Shown piece by piece: positions 6,862-15,019 of a stretch of 19,440 nt of DNA. Both the position numbers and the translations under genes were made by a program. Position 1 is the first letter of the stretch. Every line of letters starts with the position of its first letter. Below the pieces are notes generated by a model. That model was not told the DNA's origin and made no database searches. It saw only the letters and a list, made by a program, of their open reading frames with translations. Origin of the DNA: JAAYLN01 sp964592855 (GTDB lineage Bacteria > Verrucomicrobiota > Kiritimatiellia > RFP12 > JAAYLN01); assembly GCA_964592855.1 (NCBI GenBank), contig CAZQKI010000078.1, positions 1 to 19,440 of the forward strand, given 5' to 3'.

Positions 6862-8591
6862 ACGCCGTCGTGCTGGTGGCGCAGGGGATGACCTCCGCGT
6901 ATGGCTCCGGCGTCGCGTGCTGCGCCGAGGGGCTGCTGGCCGGCAAGCGGGCGCTGCGCCCGGCGGGGAACCGCTGGCCGGCGGCGCTGGCGGCGCTGCC
7001 GGTCGGGGCGATTCCCTCCGCCGAATCGCCGGCGCCGGCGTCGCCGCTCCTAGAACTGGTGCAGGCGATGCTGGCCGACGCCGGGCCGATTCCGACCGAC
7101 GCCGCCCTGTATCTGGCGACCACGGTGGGGGAGATCAGCGGGCTCGAGACCGAAATCCTGACGGGCGCGGCCCCCGGCGAGGCGAGCCGGATTTCACGTT
7201 TTCCGCAACCGGTGGCCGCAGCGCTCGGGCTTTCCGGCGGACCGGTGCTGACGGTCTCTTCGGCCTGCACGTCATCGTCGGCGGCGCTGGCGCTGGCGGC
7301 CTCGGCCATCCGGCGGGGCGAGCAATCGTGCGCGCTGGTGGTGGGATGCGATCTTGTTTCCGAGTTTGTCCTCTCGGGATTCGCCGCGCTGATGGCGCTC
7401 GACCCCGACGGCGCCAAACCGTTCGATGCCGGGCGCCGGGGCGTGACCCTGGGATCGGCGGCGACATTTGCGCTGCTGATGAGCCGGGAGCGGGCGGAGC
7501 GCGAACAGCGGACCTGCCTGGGCGTCATCGGCGGCTGGGGCCTGACGTGCGACGCGAACCACCTGACGGGACCCTCGCGCGACGGCGTCCCCTTGGCGGA
7601 TGCGGTGCGGCAGGCGCTCCAGATGGCGGCGTGCGATGCGGATCGCGTCGCCGCCATCTGTGCGCATGGCACCGGCACGGTGTACAACGACCAGACGGAG
7701 ATGCTGGCGTTCCGGCAAGTTTTCGGCGAGCAGGCGCGGCCGACCTTCTCCGTGAAGGGCGGGATGGGGCATACGCTCGGCGCGGCCGGTCTGGCCGGGG
7801 TGCTGCTGTCGCTGGAATTTCTGCGGCGGGGACGCCTCCCGCCGACGGTGGGGCTGCGGCAGCCTTCCCCGGACGCGCAGGGATGGGCGACGCTGGCCCC
7901 GTGTCCGGTGTCGCCGGCGGCGGCGGTGCTGGCGACGGGCTCGGGCTTCGGTGGAGTCAATGCGGCTCTGGTGCTGGCATTGACGCCCTTTCCGCAAGCC
8001 GAATCGGAGGGGACACGGGAATGGGAACCCCGGGTGGCTGGCAGAGGCTCGTGCGACTCGCCGGCCGCGGCCGGGCTCGCTGCCGATGAAGGGTGCCCGT
8101 TGCCGCGCAATTTCGGGCGGTTCAGCGCCGAGTCCCGTCTGGCCTTTCATGCGATCGCGCAGGCCCTGGCGGAAGCGGGAATGCCGGGCCGGGTGCGGAA
8201 CGGCGCCGCTCGCATCGGAGTCGTCGCGCACGATCGCCTGGGGAGCGAAGCCGCCAATCGCGCCTACTTCTCGGACTACGTGGCGTCGGGACGCGTGCTG
8301 GGCCGCGGGCAGCTCTTCACCTGCACGCTGCCGACCTCCGTGGCGGCCGAGTGCGCGATCGCCTTGCATCTGACGGGGCCGCTGCTGTACGTCGCGGAGC
8401 CGGCAGGCGGGGAGGCCTGCGCCCGGCAGGCGGCGCGCGGGCTGCTGGCCGATGACCTGGCGGATGCCGTCGTCCTGTTGTCCGTGACGGACGGGGCGGC
8501 CCAGGCGTCCCTCCTGACTCCGGGCGGAGGCGCGGCGCCCGGTTCCCGTGCCGGCGGACGCTCCGCCGATTTACAAAGACTTCAGGCTTGA
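6846..8591 (+). CDS. Ketosynthase fused to a degenerate half-ketosynthase domain
   Basis: A 581-residue protein, about 180 residues longer than a normal KS. Residues 1-385 form a complete ketosynthase: Cys141 in SSACTSSS, His274 in CAHGTGT, Lys304 and His309 in SVKGGMGHTLGAAG, and the FGGVNAA motif near 368. After a linker of about 40 residues, residues 420-550 again look like the N-terminal half of a KS: a helix like RLAFHAIAQALAEAG, an FTCTLPTSVAAECAI block, and GPLLYV where the nucleophilic elbow should follow. No Cys sits at that place; by alignment to the first domain it is Ala. The C-terminal part may act as a built-in chain-length-factor-like partner. ATG 6846 overlaps the upstream gene by 16 bases and follows a G-rich stretch. 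The C-terminal assignment is by eye and less certain than the KS. Confidence 0.85.
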   Translation: MPARLNAVVLVAQGMTSAYGSGVACCAEGLLAGKRALRPAGNRWPAALAALPVGAIPSAESPAPASPLLELVQAMLADAGPIPTDAALYLATTVGEISGLETEILTGAAPGEASRISRFPQPVAAALGLSGGPVLTVSSACTSSSAALALAASAIRRGEQSCALVVGCDLVSEFVLSGFAALMALDPDGAKPFDAGRRGVTLGSAATFALLMSRERAEREQRTCLGVIGGWGLTCDANHLTGPSRDGVPLADAVRQALQMAACDADRVAAICAHGTGTVYNDQTEMLAFRQVFGEQARPTFSVKGGMGHTLGAAGLAGVLLSLEFLRRGRLPPTVGLRQPSPDAQGWATLAPCPVSPAAAVLATGSGFGGVNAALVLALTPFPQAESEGTREWEPRVAGRGSCDSPAAAGLAADEGCPLPRNFGRFSAESRLAFHAIAQALAEAGMPGRVRNGAARIGVVAHDRLGSEAANRAYFSDYVASGRVLGRGQLFTCTLPTSVAAECAIALHLTGPLLYVAEPAGGEACARQAARGLLADDLADAVVLLSVTDGAAQASLLTPGGGAAPGSRAGGRSADLQRLQA

Positions 8592-8607
8592 TAATAAAGG
8601 CGTTCGC

Positions 8608-9876
8608 ATGAATCTGAAACTGATCTATCCACGCTGGCCGAAACTGCTGCATCAAACCGAGTTTCATCTCCCCCCGCACGGCCCCGTCTGCTTTGCTGCG
8701 ACGCTGCCGGCGGATGTGCACGTGACGTTTGTCGACGAGAATGTCGATCCGCTGTCGCTGGATGACACGCCCGACCTGGTGGCGCTTTCGGTGATGCTGA
8801 CCTGCCAGATGCCGCGGGCGTGGGCCATCGCCGACGCCTACCGGGCCCGGGGCGTGCCGGTGTTGTTCGGCGGCATCGCGACGATGCTGCACGCCGAGGA
8901 GACGCAGGCGCATGCGGATGCGGTTTTCCTGGGCGAGGCCGAAGGGCGCATGGATGCGGTGATCGCGGACTTCAAGGCGGGATGCCCGAAGCCGGTCTAC
9001 GACTACCTCCGCAATCCACCGGACATCCGGCTGGTCGGACCGGCGCGCCGCGACCTCCTGAACCGGCCGCGCTACAACTGCCGCGGGGTGCAGATGGTGG
9101 ATCTGATCCACGCCTCGCGCGGCTGCCGATTCAACTGCTTCCCCTGCTGCACGCCCTTTCTGGGGGGGCGGGTCTTCCGCCCCCGGCCCATCGAGACCGT
9201 GGTCGCCGAAATGGCCGCCATCCCCAACAACCGGTTTTTCATCGTGGACAACTCGCTGGCCCAGGACGGGCAGTGGGAGAAGGATTTGTTCCGGGCGATC
9301 GCGCCGTTGAAGAAAAAATGGGTTTCGCATCCGATCCTGGACCGGGACGATGTGCTGGACCTGGCGGCGGAGGCGGGGTGCTGGTATGTCTACCAGGCCG
9401 TGGCGGGCGTGACGGAGGGGATCCGGCGGCGCATTCAGCGGCTGCACGACCACGGCATCGGCGTCGAAGGGACGATTCTGCTGGGCCTGGACGACCAGAG
9501 CGAAGACGACATCAAGCGCCTGGTCGATTTTCTGCTGGAGCTCGAACTCGACATGGCGGAGTTCACGGTGCTGGTTCCTTTTCCGCACACGCCGGTCCGC
9601 GACCAGTTGGTTCGGGAGGGGCGCGTGATCCACAACGACTGGATCCGCTACACCGGATCCGAAGTGGTCTACCGCCCGGCCCGGATGACCCCGGACACCC
9701 TGGAGCGGATGTATCATTATGCCTGGGACGCCTTCTACCGCGAGGCCGATGCGGCGACGCGGATGGCCCGGCTGTTCCTGAAGGTGATCCACAAGGAATT
9801 GAAAGACGGCACGAATCCGGATATCGGCCATCGCCGCGAGCGGGGAAGGTGGGGACGGGGGGCGGTGCCTTCATGA
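8608..9876 (+). CDS. B12-binding-type radical SAM enzyme (first of two)
   Basis: A 422-residue protein. Residues 1-150 resemble a cobalamin-binding Rossmann-like domain, with VLFGGIATMLHAEE near 85-98 matching the GG-containing loop common in this class. The radical SAM cluster motif CxxxCxxC is Cys173, Cys177 and Cys180 in GCRFNCFPCC, with an extra Cys181 beside it. The AdoMet radical barrel follows to about residue 340. Such enzymes methylate unactivated carbons, rearrange or cyclise substrates using a 5'-deoxyadenosyl radical. I chose ATG 8608, with AAAGG seven bases upstream. It is 16 bases after the KS gene and overlaps a second radical SAM gene, so it is firmly part of the operon. Its substrate is most likely the acyl chain or lipid product made here, which is inference. 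Confidence 0.87.
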   Translation: MNLKLIYPRWPKLLHQTEFHLPPHGPVCFAATLPADVHVTFVDENVDPLSLDDTPDLVALSVMLTCQMPRAWAIADAYRARGVPVLFGGIATMLHAEETQAHADAVFLGEAEGRMDAVIADFKAGCPKPVYDYLRNPPDIRLVGPARRDLLNRPRYNCRGVQMVDLIHASRGCRFNCFPCCTPFLGGRVFRPRPIETVVAEMAAIPNNRFFIVDNSLAQDGQWEKDLFRAIAPLKKKWVSHPILDRDDVLDLAAEAGCWYVYQAVAGVTEGIRRRIQRLHDHGIGVEGTILLGLDDQSEDDIKRLVDFLLELELDMAEFTVLVPFPHTPVRDQLVREGRVIHNDWIRYTGSEVVYRPARMTPDTLERMYHYAWDAFYREADAATRMARLFLKVIHKELKDGTNPDIGHRRERGRWGRGAVPS

Positions 9877-11234
9877 AGATCCTGCTGCTGTCCTGCAATC
9901 CGGTGGTCGCGCCGTACCCGGTCTATCCGCTGGGCATGTCCGTCATCGCGGCCGCGCTGACCCAGGCGGGGCATGCGGTGCGGCAGTTCGATATGCTGGC
10001 CCACGCGTTTGACCTCGGGAAGCTCGCCGAAGCGATCGCGGCCGAGGCGCCCGGGATGATCGGCATCTCGTTCAGGAACCTGGACAACGTGAATGCCTGC
10101 AACGAGGCGCTGTACATCGACCAGCTGACTCGGCTGGTGGCGACGGTCCGCTCGGTTACCACCGCCCCGGTGGTCCTCGGCGGCCCCGGTTTTTCCGTCA
10201 TGCCGGAACGCGTGCTGGAGGCGACGGGGGCCGACTACGGCGTCGTCGGGGAAGGGGAGCGGCTCGCGGTCGCCCTCGCGGATGCGCTGGCCCGCGGCGA
10301 ACGGCCCGCGCAACGCCTGTTCCGCGCTGACGCGACGCTGGATGCGGGCGGCATGGTGTCGGCCGCCTACGACGACGACATTCTCGCCTTCTACCAGCAG
10401 TCCGGCGGCATCCTCCCCCTGCAGACGAAGCGCGGCTGCCCGTGCCAGTGCGCCTACTGCACCTACCCGCTGCTGGAGGGCCGGCGCATCCGGCCGCGCG
10501 ACTGCGATGCGGTGATCGACGACATCCTGAAGCTTCAGGCGAAGGGGGCGCGGCAGCTGTTCTTCACCGACTCGATCTTCAACGACCCGGCGGGGAGCTA
10601 CCGGCAGCTGATCGACGCCCTGCGGCGACGGAAGGTCTCCATTCCCTGGACCGGCTTCTTCCGCCCCGAGGTGATCGAGCCGGAGGTCATCGGGATGATG
10701 AAGGAGACGGGGCTGAACGCGGTTGAGCTGGGGTCGGACGCGACGTCCGACACCACGCTGCGGGGAATGGCGAAGTCGTTCGTGTTCAAGGACGTGGAGG
10801 CCGCCCACGCCTGCTTCCTCGAGGCCGGCCTGACGGTTTCGCACTATTTCATGATGGGCGGGCCCGGCGAAACGCAGGAGACGGTCGAAGCGGGCATCGC
10901 CAACATTCTGCGGTTGAAGGGAGCCGCCTCGTTCGTCTTCCTCGGGATCCGCATCCTGCCGGGAACGCCGCTGGCGGCGCGGGCGCTGCAGGAAGGCGTG
11001 ATCACCCCGGACACCGACTTGCTGCATCCCGTCTACTATTTCTCCCCGCTGATCGACCGGCAATGGCTGCATGAGCGGCTCACCGTCGCGTTCAAGCCGC
11101 ATCGGCATGTCGTCTATCCGCCGGATGCGTTCGACAGCGGCCTGGCGTTTTTGCACCGCCTGGGCTATGCGGGGATGTCGATCGATCTGCTGTTGAAGAA
11201 GCGCGAGCGCCCCGCCGCGGCTCCCGCCAATTGA
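9873..11234 (+). CDS. B12-binding-type radical SAM enzyme (second of two)
   Basis: A 453-residue protein of the same general class as its upstream neighbour, but clearly diverged. Residues 1-140 form a cobalamin-binding-like domain opening MKILLLSCNP, with VVLGGPGFSVMPE near 100-112 and DYGVVGEGE at 121-129, both typical of the class. The cluster-binding motif is Cys189, Cys193 and Cys196 in RGCPCQCAYC. Later landmarks are LFFTDSIFNDP, ELGSD and YFMMGGPGET, expected strands of the radical SAM barrel. Catalysis should depend on AdoMet and a 4Fe-4S cluster in the cytosol. The ATGA overlap with the previous gene suggests that the two enzymes are made together and may act in sequence or as a pair. 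Actual cobalamin use is not proven by sequence. Confidence 0.87.
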   Translation: MKILLLSCNPVVAPYPVYPLGMSVIAAALTQAGHAVRQFDMLAHAFDLGKLAEAIAAEAPGMIGISFRNLDNVNACNEALYIDQLTRLVATVRSVTTAPVVLGGPGFSVMPERVLEATGADYGVVGEGERLAVALADALARGERPAQRLFRADATLDAGGMVSAAYDDDILAFYQQSGGILPLQTKRGCPCQCAYCTYPLLEGRRIRPRDCDAVIDDILKLQAKGARQLFFTDSIFNDPAGSYRQLIDALRRRKVSIPWTGFFRPEVIEPEVIGMMKETGLNAVELGSDATSDTTLRGMAKSFVFKDVEAAHACFLEAGLTVSHYFMMGGPGETQETVEAGIANILRLKGAASFVFLGIRILPGTPLAARALQEGVITPDTDLLHPVYYFSPLIDRQWLHERLTVAFKPHRHVVYPPDAFDSGLAFLHRLGYAGMSIDLLLKKRERPAAAPAN

Positions 11235-11239
11235 GGAAC

Positions 11240-13306
11240 ATGTCCGCCGATCTCCAGACCATCAAACCCTTGTGCGTGATCCCCGTGTACAACCACGCGG
11301 CGACGCTGCTGCCGCTGGTGCAGCAGGCGCGCGCCTGGATTGCGGATGTGCTGGTGGTGGACGATGGCAGCACGGACGCCGACATCGGGAAGCTGCTGGC
11401 CGGCGAAGCGGTCACGGTGATCCGGCACGCGGCGAACCGCGGCAAAGGCGCGGCGCTGCTCACCGCGCTGGCCGCCGCCCGCGAGCGGGGCTTCTCGCAT
11501 CTGGTGACGTTCGATGCGGACGGTCAGCATGCACCGGCCGACCTGCCGCTGTTCCTGGAGGCGATCCGGCGCACACCGGCGGCGGTGGTCATCGGCGTGC
11601 GGGACTTCACCGTCCCGAATGTGCCGCAGGCGAGCCGGTTCGGACGCTCCTTCTCCAATTTCTGGATCGCCCTGGAGACAGGCGTCATGTGCGCCGACAC
11701 GCAATGCGGCTACCGGGCCTATCCGGTCGGCCTGGTGTCGCAGCTCCCCCTTTCCGCGCAGCACTATGATTTCGAGGTCGAGGTCCTGACGCGCGCCTTC
11801 TGGGCCGGGCTGCCGCTGGCCGAGGTTCCCGTCGCCACCTGGTATGCGCCGCAAGGCGAACGCATTTCGCATTTTCACAAAGTTCGCGACAACGCCCGCA
11901 TGGCGCGGACCCACACCCGGCTGGTGGGGCGGCGTCTCTTTCCCTGGCCGATGCGGCGCCTGGTGCCGAAGACGAAGACGCATCCCTGGCGGCAGCTCCT
12001 GCATCCGTCCGCGTTGATCCGGCGGTTGCTGCACGAGCATGCCACGCCGGCGGGACTGGGCGTCTCGGCCGGGGTGGGCACGTTCCTCGCCATTCTGCCG
12101 ATCCAGGGGCTGCATACGCTCGCGATTCTCTACGTCACGACGAAGCTCAACCTGAACAAGGTCATGGCGCTGGTGATCCAAAACCTGTTCATTCCGCCGT
12201 TCACGCCGGGCCTGTGCATGGTCGTCGGGCACCTGGTGCTGCACGGCACACGGCTGCCGCGGTTTCCCCTGACGCGGGTGGAACTGGTCGCGTGCCTGGC
12301 CGAATGGGTGGTGGGGGCGCTCGTGCTGGCGCCGGTTTTCGCCCTGCTGCTCGGGTGGCTGGTCTACCGGGTTGCCCGACACATGCAGTCCGGGCGCCAC
12401 ACGCCCCGGAGCGACCGGCCGCCGCGGCAGCGCGGCAATGCGCCGGGGTTCTGGTTCTTCCGCACGGCGCTCCGCCTGACTGGACTGCGCGGCGCCTACG
12501 GGCTCTTGTACTTCGTCTGCGCCTACTATGCGATCTTCGACCGGTCGGCAACGGCCGGCGCCGAGGCTTACGTCCGGCGTCGGTTCCCGCGTCGCCGCCT
12601 GCTCCTGCGGCGGGTTGCCGTCTATCGGCTTTTCATCAACCAGGGGAAGTGCCTGATCGACCGCCACGCGCACAACGCCGGCCTGCGCGCCTTTGATTTC
12701 GATACCGGCGCATTGACAGAACTGTTCCGGAAGCGGGAGCTGGCGCAAGGCGGTTTCGTCCTGTTGCTGGCGCATGCCGGCGGATGGCAGCTGGCCCTGC
12801 CGCATTTGAAAGAGTTGTCCGGCGACCGGTCGGTGTCGCTGCTGATGCGGGCGGCCGAAACGCCCGACGTGCATGCGCATGTCCGGGGGAACGATGGCGG
12901 CTTTCATGTGATATCCCCCGATGCCGGACCGGCCTGCGTGGTCGAGATGGTGACGCGCCTCCAGCGCGGCGAGATCGTCTCCGTCATGGGAGACCGCGCC
13001 TACGGCGGCCAGACGGTTGAAGTGCCCTTCCTCGGCGAGGCCGCGCATTTCCCCGTCAGCGCCTTTGCCGTGGCCCGGGCGGCGCAGTGTCCGGTCGTGG
13101 CCCTGTTTGTGCCGAAGACGGGCGTCATGCGCTATGTGATCGAACCCGTGTTCCTGGAGGCGCCCTCGCGCGACAGCCGGCAGTCCACCCGGGAGGGGGT
13201 CCGGGCTTTTGCGGAGGCGCTGGCGCAGTTCACGCAACGGCATCCCTATCAGTGCTTTCTGTTTTCGGACATCTGGAGCCCGCCGCTTCTCCAACACACG
13301 TCTTGA
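11240..13306 (+). CDS. GT2 glycosyltransferase - DUF2062 - LpxL-like acyltransferase fusion
   Basis: A 688-residue three-part protein. Residues 9-230 are a family 2 glycosyltransferase with DDGSTD at 41-46 and DADGQH at 92-97, the nucleotide-sugar and metal-binding motifs. Residues 250-385 look like a DUF2062 membrane domain with hydrophobic segments around 270-335 and 350-378. Residues 400-688 resemble LpxL/HtrB-type acyltransferases, with LLAHAGGWQLA near 509-519 and VSVMGDRAYGG at 580-590. His512 fits the catalytic His, but the acidic partner position appears to be Gln517. GT2-acyltransferase fusions are typical of aryl-polyene and flexirubin-type clusters, where they are thought to attach or glycosylate the product at the membrane. 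I chose ATG 11240; a TTG at 11231 overlapping the upstream stop is possible. It is the last gene of the first operon. Confidence 0.87.
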   Translation: MSADLQTIKPLCVIPVYNHAATLLPLVQQARAWIADVLVVDDGSTDADIGKLLAGEAVTVIRHAANRGKGAALLTALAAARERGFSHLVTFDADGQHAPADLPLFLEAIRRTPAAVVIGVRDFTVPNVPQASRFGRSFSNFWIALETGVMCADTQCGYRAYPVGLVSQLPLSAQHYDFEVEVLTRAFWAGLPLAEVPVATWYAPQGERISHFHKVRDNARMARTHTRLVGRRLFPWPMRRLVPKTKTHPWRQLLHPSALIRRLLHEHATPAGLGVSAGVGTFLAILPIQGLHTLAILYVTTKLNLNKVMALVIQNLFIPPFTPGLCMVVGHLVLHGTRLPRFPLTRVELVACLAEWVVGALVLAPVFALLLGWLVYRVARHMQSGRHTPRSDRPPRQRGNAPGFWFFRTALRLTGLRGAYGLLYFVCAYYAIFDRSATAGAEAYVRRRFPRRRLLLRRVAVYRLFINQGKCLIDRHAHNAGLRAFDFDTGALTELFRKRELAQGGFVLLLAHAGGWQLALPHLKELSGDRSVSLLMRAAETPDVHAHVRGNDGGFHVISPDAGPACVVEMVTRLQRGEIVSVMGDRAYGGQTVEVPFLGEAAHFPVSAFAVARAAQCPVVALFVPKTGVMRYVIEPVFLEAPSRDSRQSTREGVRAFAEALAQFTQRHPYQCFLFSDIWSPPLLQHTS

Positions 13307-13452
13307 TTCACGAATAGGGCGATGGTGTCTCAATGTGTTCCTGGGGATTTAGTACAGGTCTTGAGTGGCCTGGTGGAATGGCAGTTGTTGGCAAAACAAT
13401 TGATATTAACTGGGCGGAGATTCCATGTCTCGCGACAAAGGTTAACTGGAGC

Positions 13453-13468
13453 CGGGCGTCCTCGCCCG
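13453..13468. repeat. Short perfect hairpin in intergenic DNA
   Basis: CGGGCG and CGCCCG form a perfect six-base stem around the loop TCCT. No T-tract follows on either strand, so it is not a typical intrinsic terminator. It may be part of a REP-like intergenic element. Confidence 0.5.
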
Positions 13469-13592
13469 TAGTGAAATGGAAGGTCGGGGCGGCTGCTGTT
13501 TTCGCCTGCCGCCGGGGACGGCGGGGTCCAGTGCGGCTTCAGACGCTGAGCCGAGGGCACGATGAAGGGGGGCGTGGCACCCTCGTCCTCGT

Positions 13593-13637
13593 CGTCGTCC
13601 TTGTCCTCGATGCGAAAATTCGAGGACGAGGACGATG
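13593..13637. repeat. Long imperfect inverted repeat
   Basis: The arms 13593-13610 and 13620-13637 can pair over 18 bases, with 16 Watson-Crick pairs and two G-T pairs, around a nine-base loop (tgcgaaaat). The arms are made of repeated gtcctc/gaggac units, and the left arm continues upstream as more cctcgtc repeats from 13581. No run of T follows either arm. It is likely a mobile or simple-sequence-derived intergenic repeat rather than a gene control element. Confidence 0.7.
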
Positions 13638-13644
13638 CGGCAAG

Positions 13645-13712
13645 TCTCCTACTCGATCCAACTGCTGCGGCGAAGTCGGGGCAGAGGCCTCACTGAACCC
13701 CGAACCCTGAAC
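13645..13712. repeat. 68-bp dispersed repeat, copy 2
   Basis: This is the direct partner of the copy at 14-81, ungapped, with eight mismatches by my count. Both end in tandem gaaccct units. It follows the long inverted repeat after seven bases and is followed at once by a strong hairpin. Its place after the first operon means that the two copies enclose genes from the reductase to the glycosyltransferase. Confidence 0.85.
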
Positions 13713-13716
13713 CCTC

Positions 13717-13746
13717 CGCTTGCACGAACCGGAGGTTCTGCAAGCG
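13717..13746. terminator. Strong hairpin just beyond the end of the minus-strand ATPase gene
   Basis: Outer arms 13717-13724 and 13739-13746 pair perfectly over eight bases. Inner arms GAACC (13726-13730) and GGTTC (13734-13738) pair around the loop GGA, with C13725 bulged, giving 13 base pairs. It lies about 40 bases downstream of the ATPase stop and between convergent genes. It could terminate transcription from one or both sides, but no T-tract follows on either strand, so the terminator role is tentative. Confidence 0.4.
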
Positions 13747-13786
13747 CCTCTATTGGCTAACAATACTGAAAAAGACAGGGCAACCG

Positions 13787-14953
13787 TCAGTCCGCAGACA
13801 CAGTCGCTGAAAGCATTTCGACCGCCGGTACGGCATCCACGTTGTCCGCCAACGGGTAACGCCGATTCCCGGCGTACACGACTCGCCCGCGCCTCAACAC
13901 CCCGTCCGCGATGCCGGCCAGAAGCCCGGACGCATCGCCGCGCGAAACCGAAACGCCGCACTTGAACTCGTAACCGATGCGTTCCTCGCCTCGGTCGACA
14001 ATCAAGTCGATCTCGGCACCCGCTTGGGTTCTGTAGAACCAAAACCGGCTGCCCGTTTGCCGCAAGCGCTCCAGCGCGATCACCTGTTCGACCAGCAGGC
14101 CCTCCCAACTCGCACCCCGCCGGGGAGACTGCAGCAATCCCCGCAGGTCGCGGATGCCCAGCAGCGCATGCAACAGGCCGCAGTCCCTCACGTAGAGTTT
14201 GGGCGACTTGACCAACCGCTTGCCGAGATTGGCATGCCAGGGCTGCAGGCGCCGGATCAGGAAGTGCCCTTCGAGAATGTCCAGATACCCGCCGACTGTA
14301 TGGTAAGTCACACCAAGCGAACGCCCCAGCTCGGATGCGTTTAACACCCCTCCATGCACATGGGCCAGCATTCCGAGAAACCGTGCCATCTCCTGCGGTG
14401 AAGTCTTCAGGCCATACCCGGCGAGATCGCGCTGAACCAGGGATTGGACGTATTGCTCCAGCCACCGCGCCCGACGGGTATCATCCGACTCCAGACAGAC
14501 TTCCGGATAGCCACCACGAAGCCAGTAGTCGTCCAGTCCCCGCAGGCTCTCAACCACCTCGCCATACAGAAAGGGCGTCAGCTCGACCATGCCCACTCGC
14601 CCGGCGAGGCTCTCCGAGACCCGGCGCACCAGCGTCGGGCTGACCGAACCGAGCAGGTAGAATCGCCCGGTCTTCTGGCGGTTTGCGTCGATCACCGAAC
14701 GCAACACCGCAAATAGCGCCGGCAGCTCCTGTGCCTCATCGAGGATCAACGTCCCCTCCAACCGCCCCAAGGCAAGTTCAGGGTCGGTCGCGAAGACCGC
14801 ATGATCCGATGGCCGTTCCAGATCAAAATACATCCCTTTCAGAAAGGTCTTCGCAAACGTCGTCTTGCCGCACTGCCGAGGTCCGATGATCAGAACCGCC
14901 GGGAACTGGCCAGCCATTTCGGCGACAAGATCCTCTGCCATTCGTTTTATCAT
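13787..14953 (-). CDS. AAA_14/DUF4143 family ATPase
   Basis: A 388-residue protein with an N-terminal AAA-type ATPase domain: Walker A GPRQCGKTT at residues 24-32 and Walker B LILDEAQE at 69-76. A DUF4143-type C-terminal domain follows from about residue 180, ending in a block with AEIDLIV and YEFKCG that resembles the nuclease-like fold of this family. The length is normal for these proteins. Their function is not established; they are common, often patchily distributed and associated with horizontally moving DNA. It is the only minus-strand gene and has no obvious link to lipid synthesis, so it is probably an insertion between the two biosynthetic operons. The start is an ATG preceded by an AT-rich leader without a clear Shine-Dalgarno sequence. 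Confidence 0.88.
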   Translation of the reverse strand: MIKRMAEDLVAEMAGQFPAVLIIGPRQCGKTTFAKTFLKGMYFDLERPSDHAVFATDPELALGRLEGTLILDEAQELPALFAVLRSVIDANRQKTGRFYLLGSVSPTLVRRVSESLAGRVGMVELTPFLYGEVVESLRGLDDYWLRGGYPEVCLESDDTRRARWLEQYVQSLVQRDLAGYGLKTSPQEMARFLGMLAHVHGGVLNASELGRSLGVTYHTVGGYLDILEGHFLIRRLQPWHANLGKRLVKSPKLYVRDCGLLHALLGIRDLRGLLQSPRRGASWEGLLVEQVIALERLRQTGSRFWFYRTQAGAEIDLIVDRGEERIGYEFKCGVSVSRGDASGLLAGIADGVLRRGRVVYAGNRRYPLADNVDAVPAVEMLSATVSAD

Positions 14954-15019
14954 TCGCCAATTTTAGCAGCGACACTTCTATTTTACAATCAAGAACGGCT
15001 CCTTGGCTTCATGTTTTGC

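Larger units (their letters stand above)
13307..13786. other. 480-bp intergenic region without a convincing gene
   Basis: No recognisable protein is found here. Possible reading frames on either strand are short and have the composition of chance frames. The left part (13320-13450) is less GC-rich than the neighbouring genes. The region holds a short hairpin (13453-13468), a long inverted repeat (13593-13637), the second copy of the 68-bp repeat and a strong hairpin at 13717-13746. It lies between the convergent ends of the first operon and the minus-strand ATPase. It looks like a collection of dispersed repeat elements. Confidence 0.6.

Noticed and set aside
8820..9872. Upstream extension of the second radical SAM frame
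   Set aside because: It lies out of frame within the first radical SAM gene; the cobalamin-binding domain begins at ATG 9873 (MKILLLS).
11165..13333. Minus-strand open frame of 722 codons opposite the glycosyltransferase fusion
   Set aside because: The plus strand encodes clear GT2 and acyltransferase motifs; the antisense product is rich in Arg, Gln and Pro without any recognisable domain.
13453..13468. Intrinsic terminator of the first operon
   Set aside because: It is about 150 bases past the last stop and has no T-tract, so I list it only as a hairpin.
13333..13710. Possible small protein of 125 codons in the intergenic region
   Set aside because: The frame runs through the inverted repeat and the 68-bp repeat, has no ribosome site seen and no recognisable motif.
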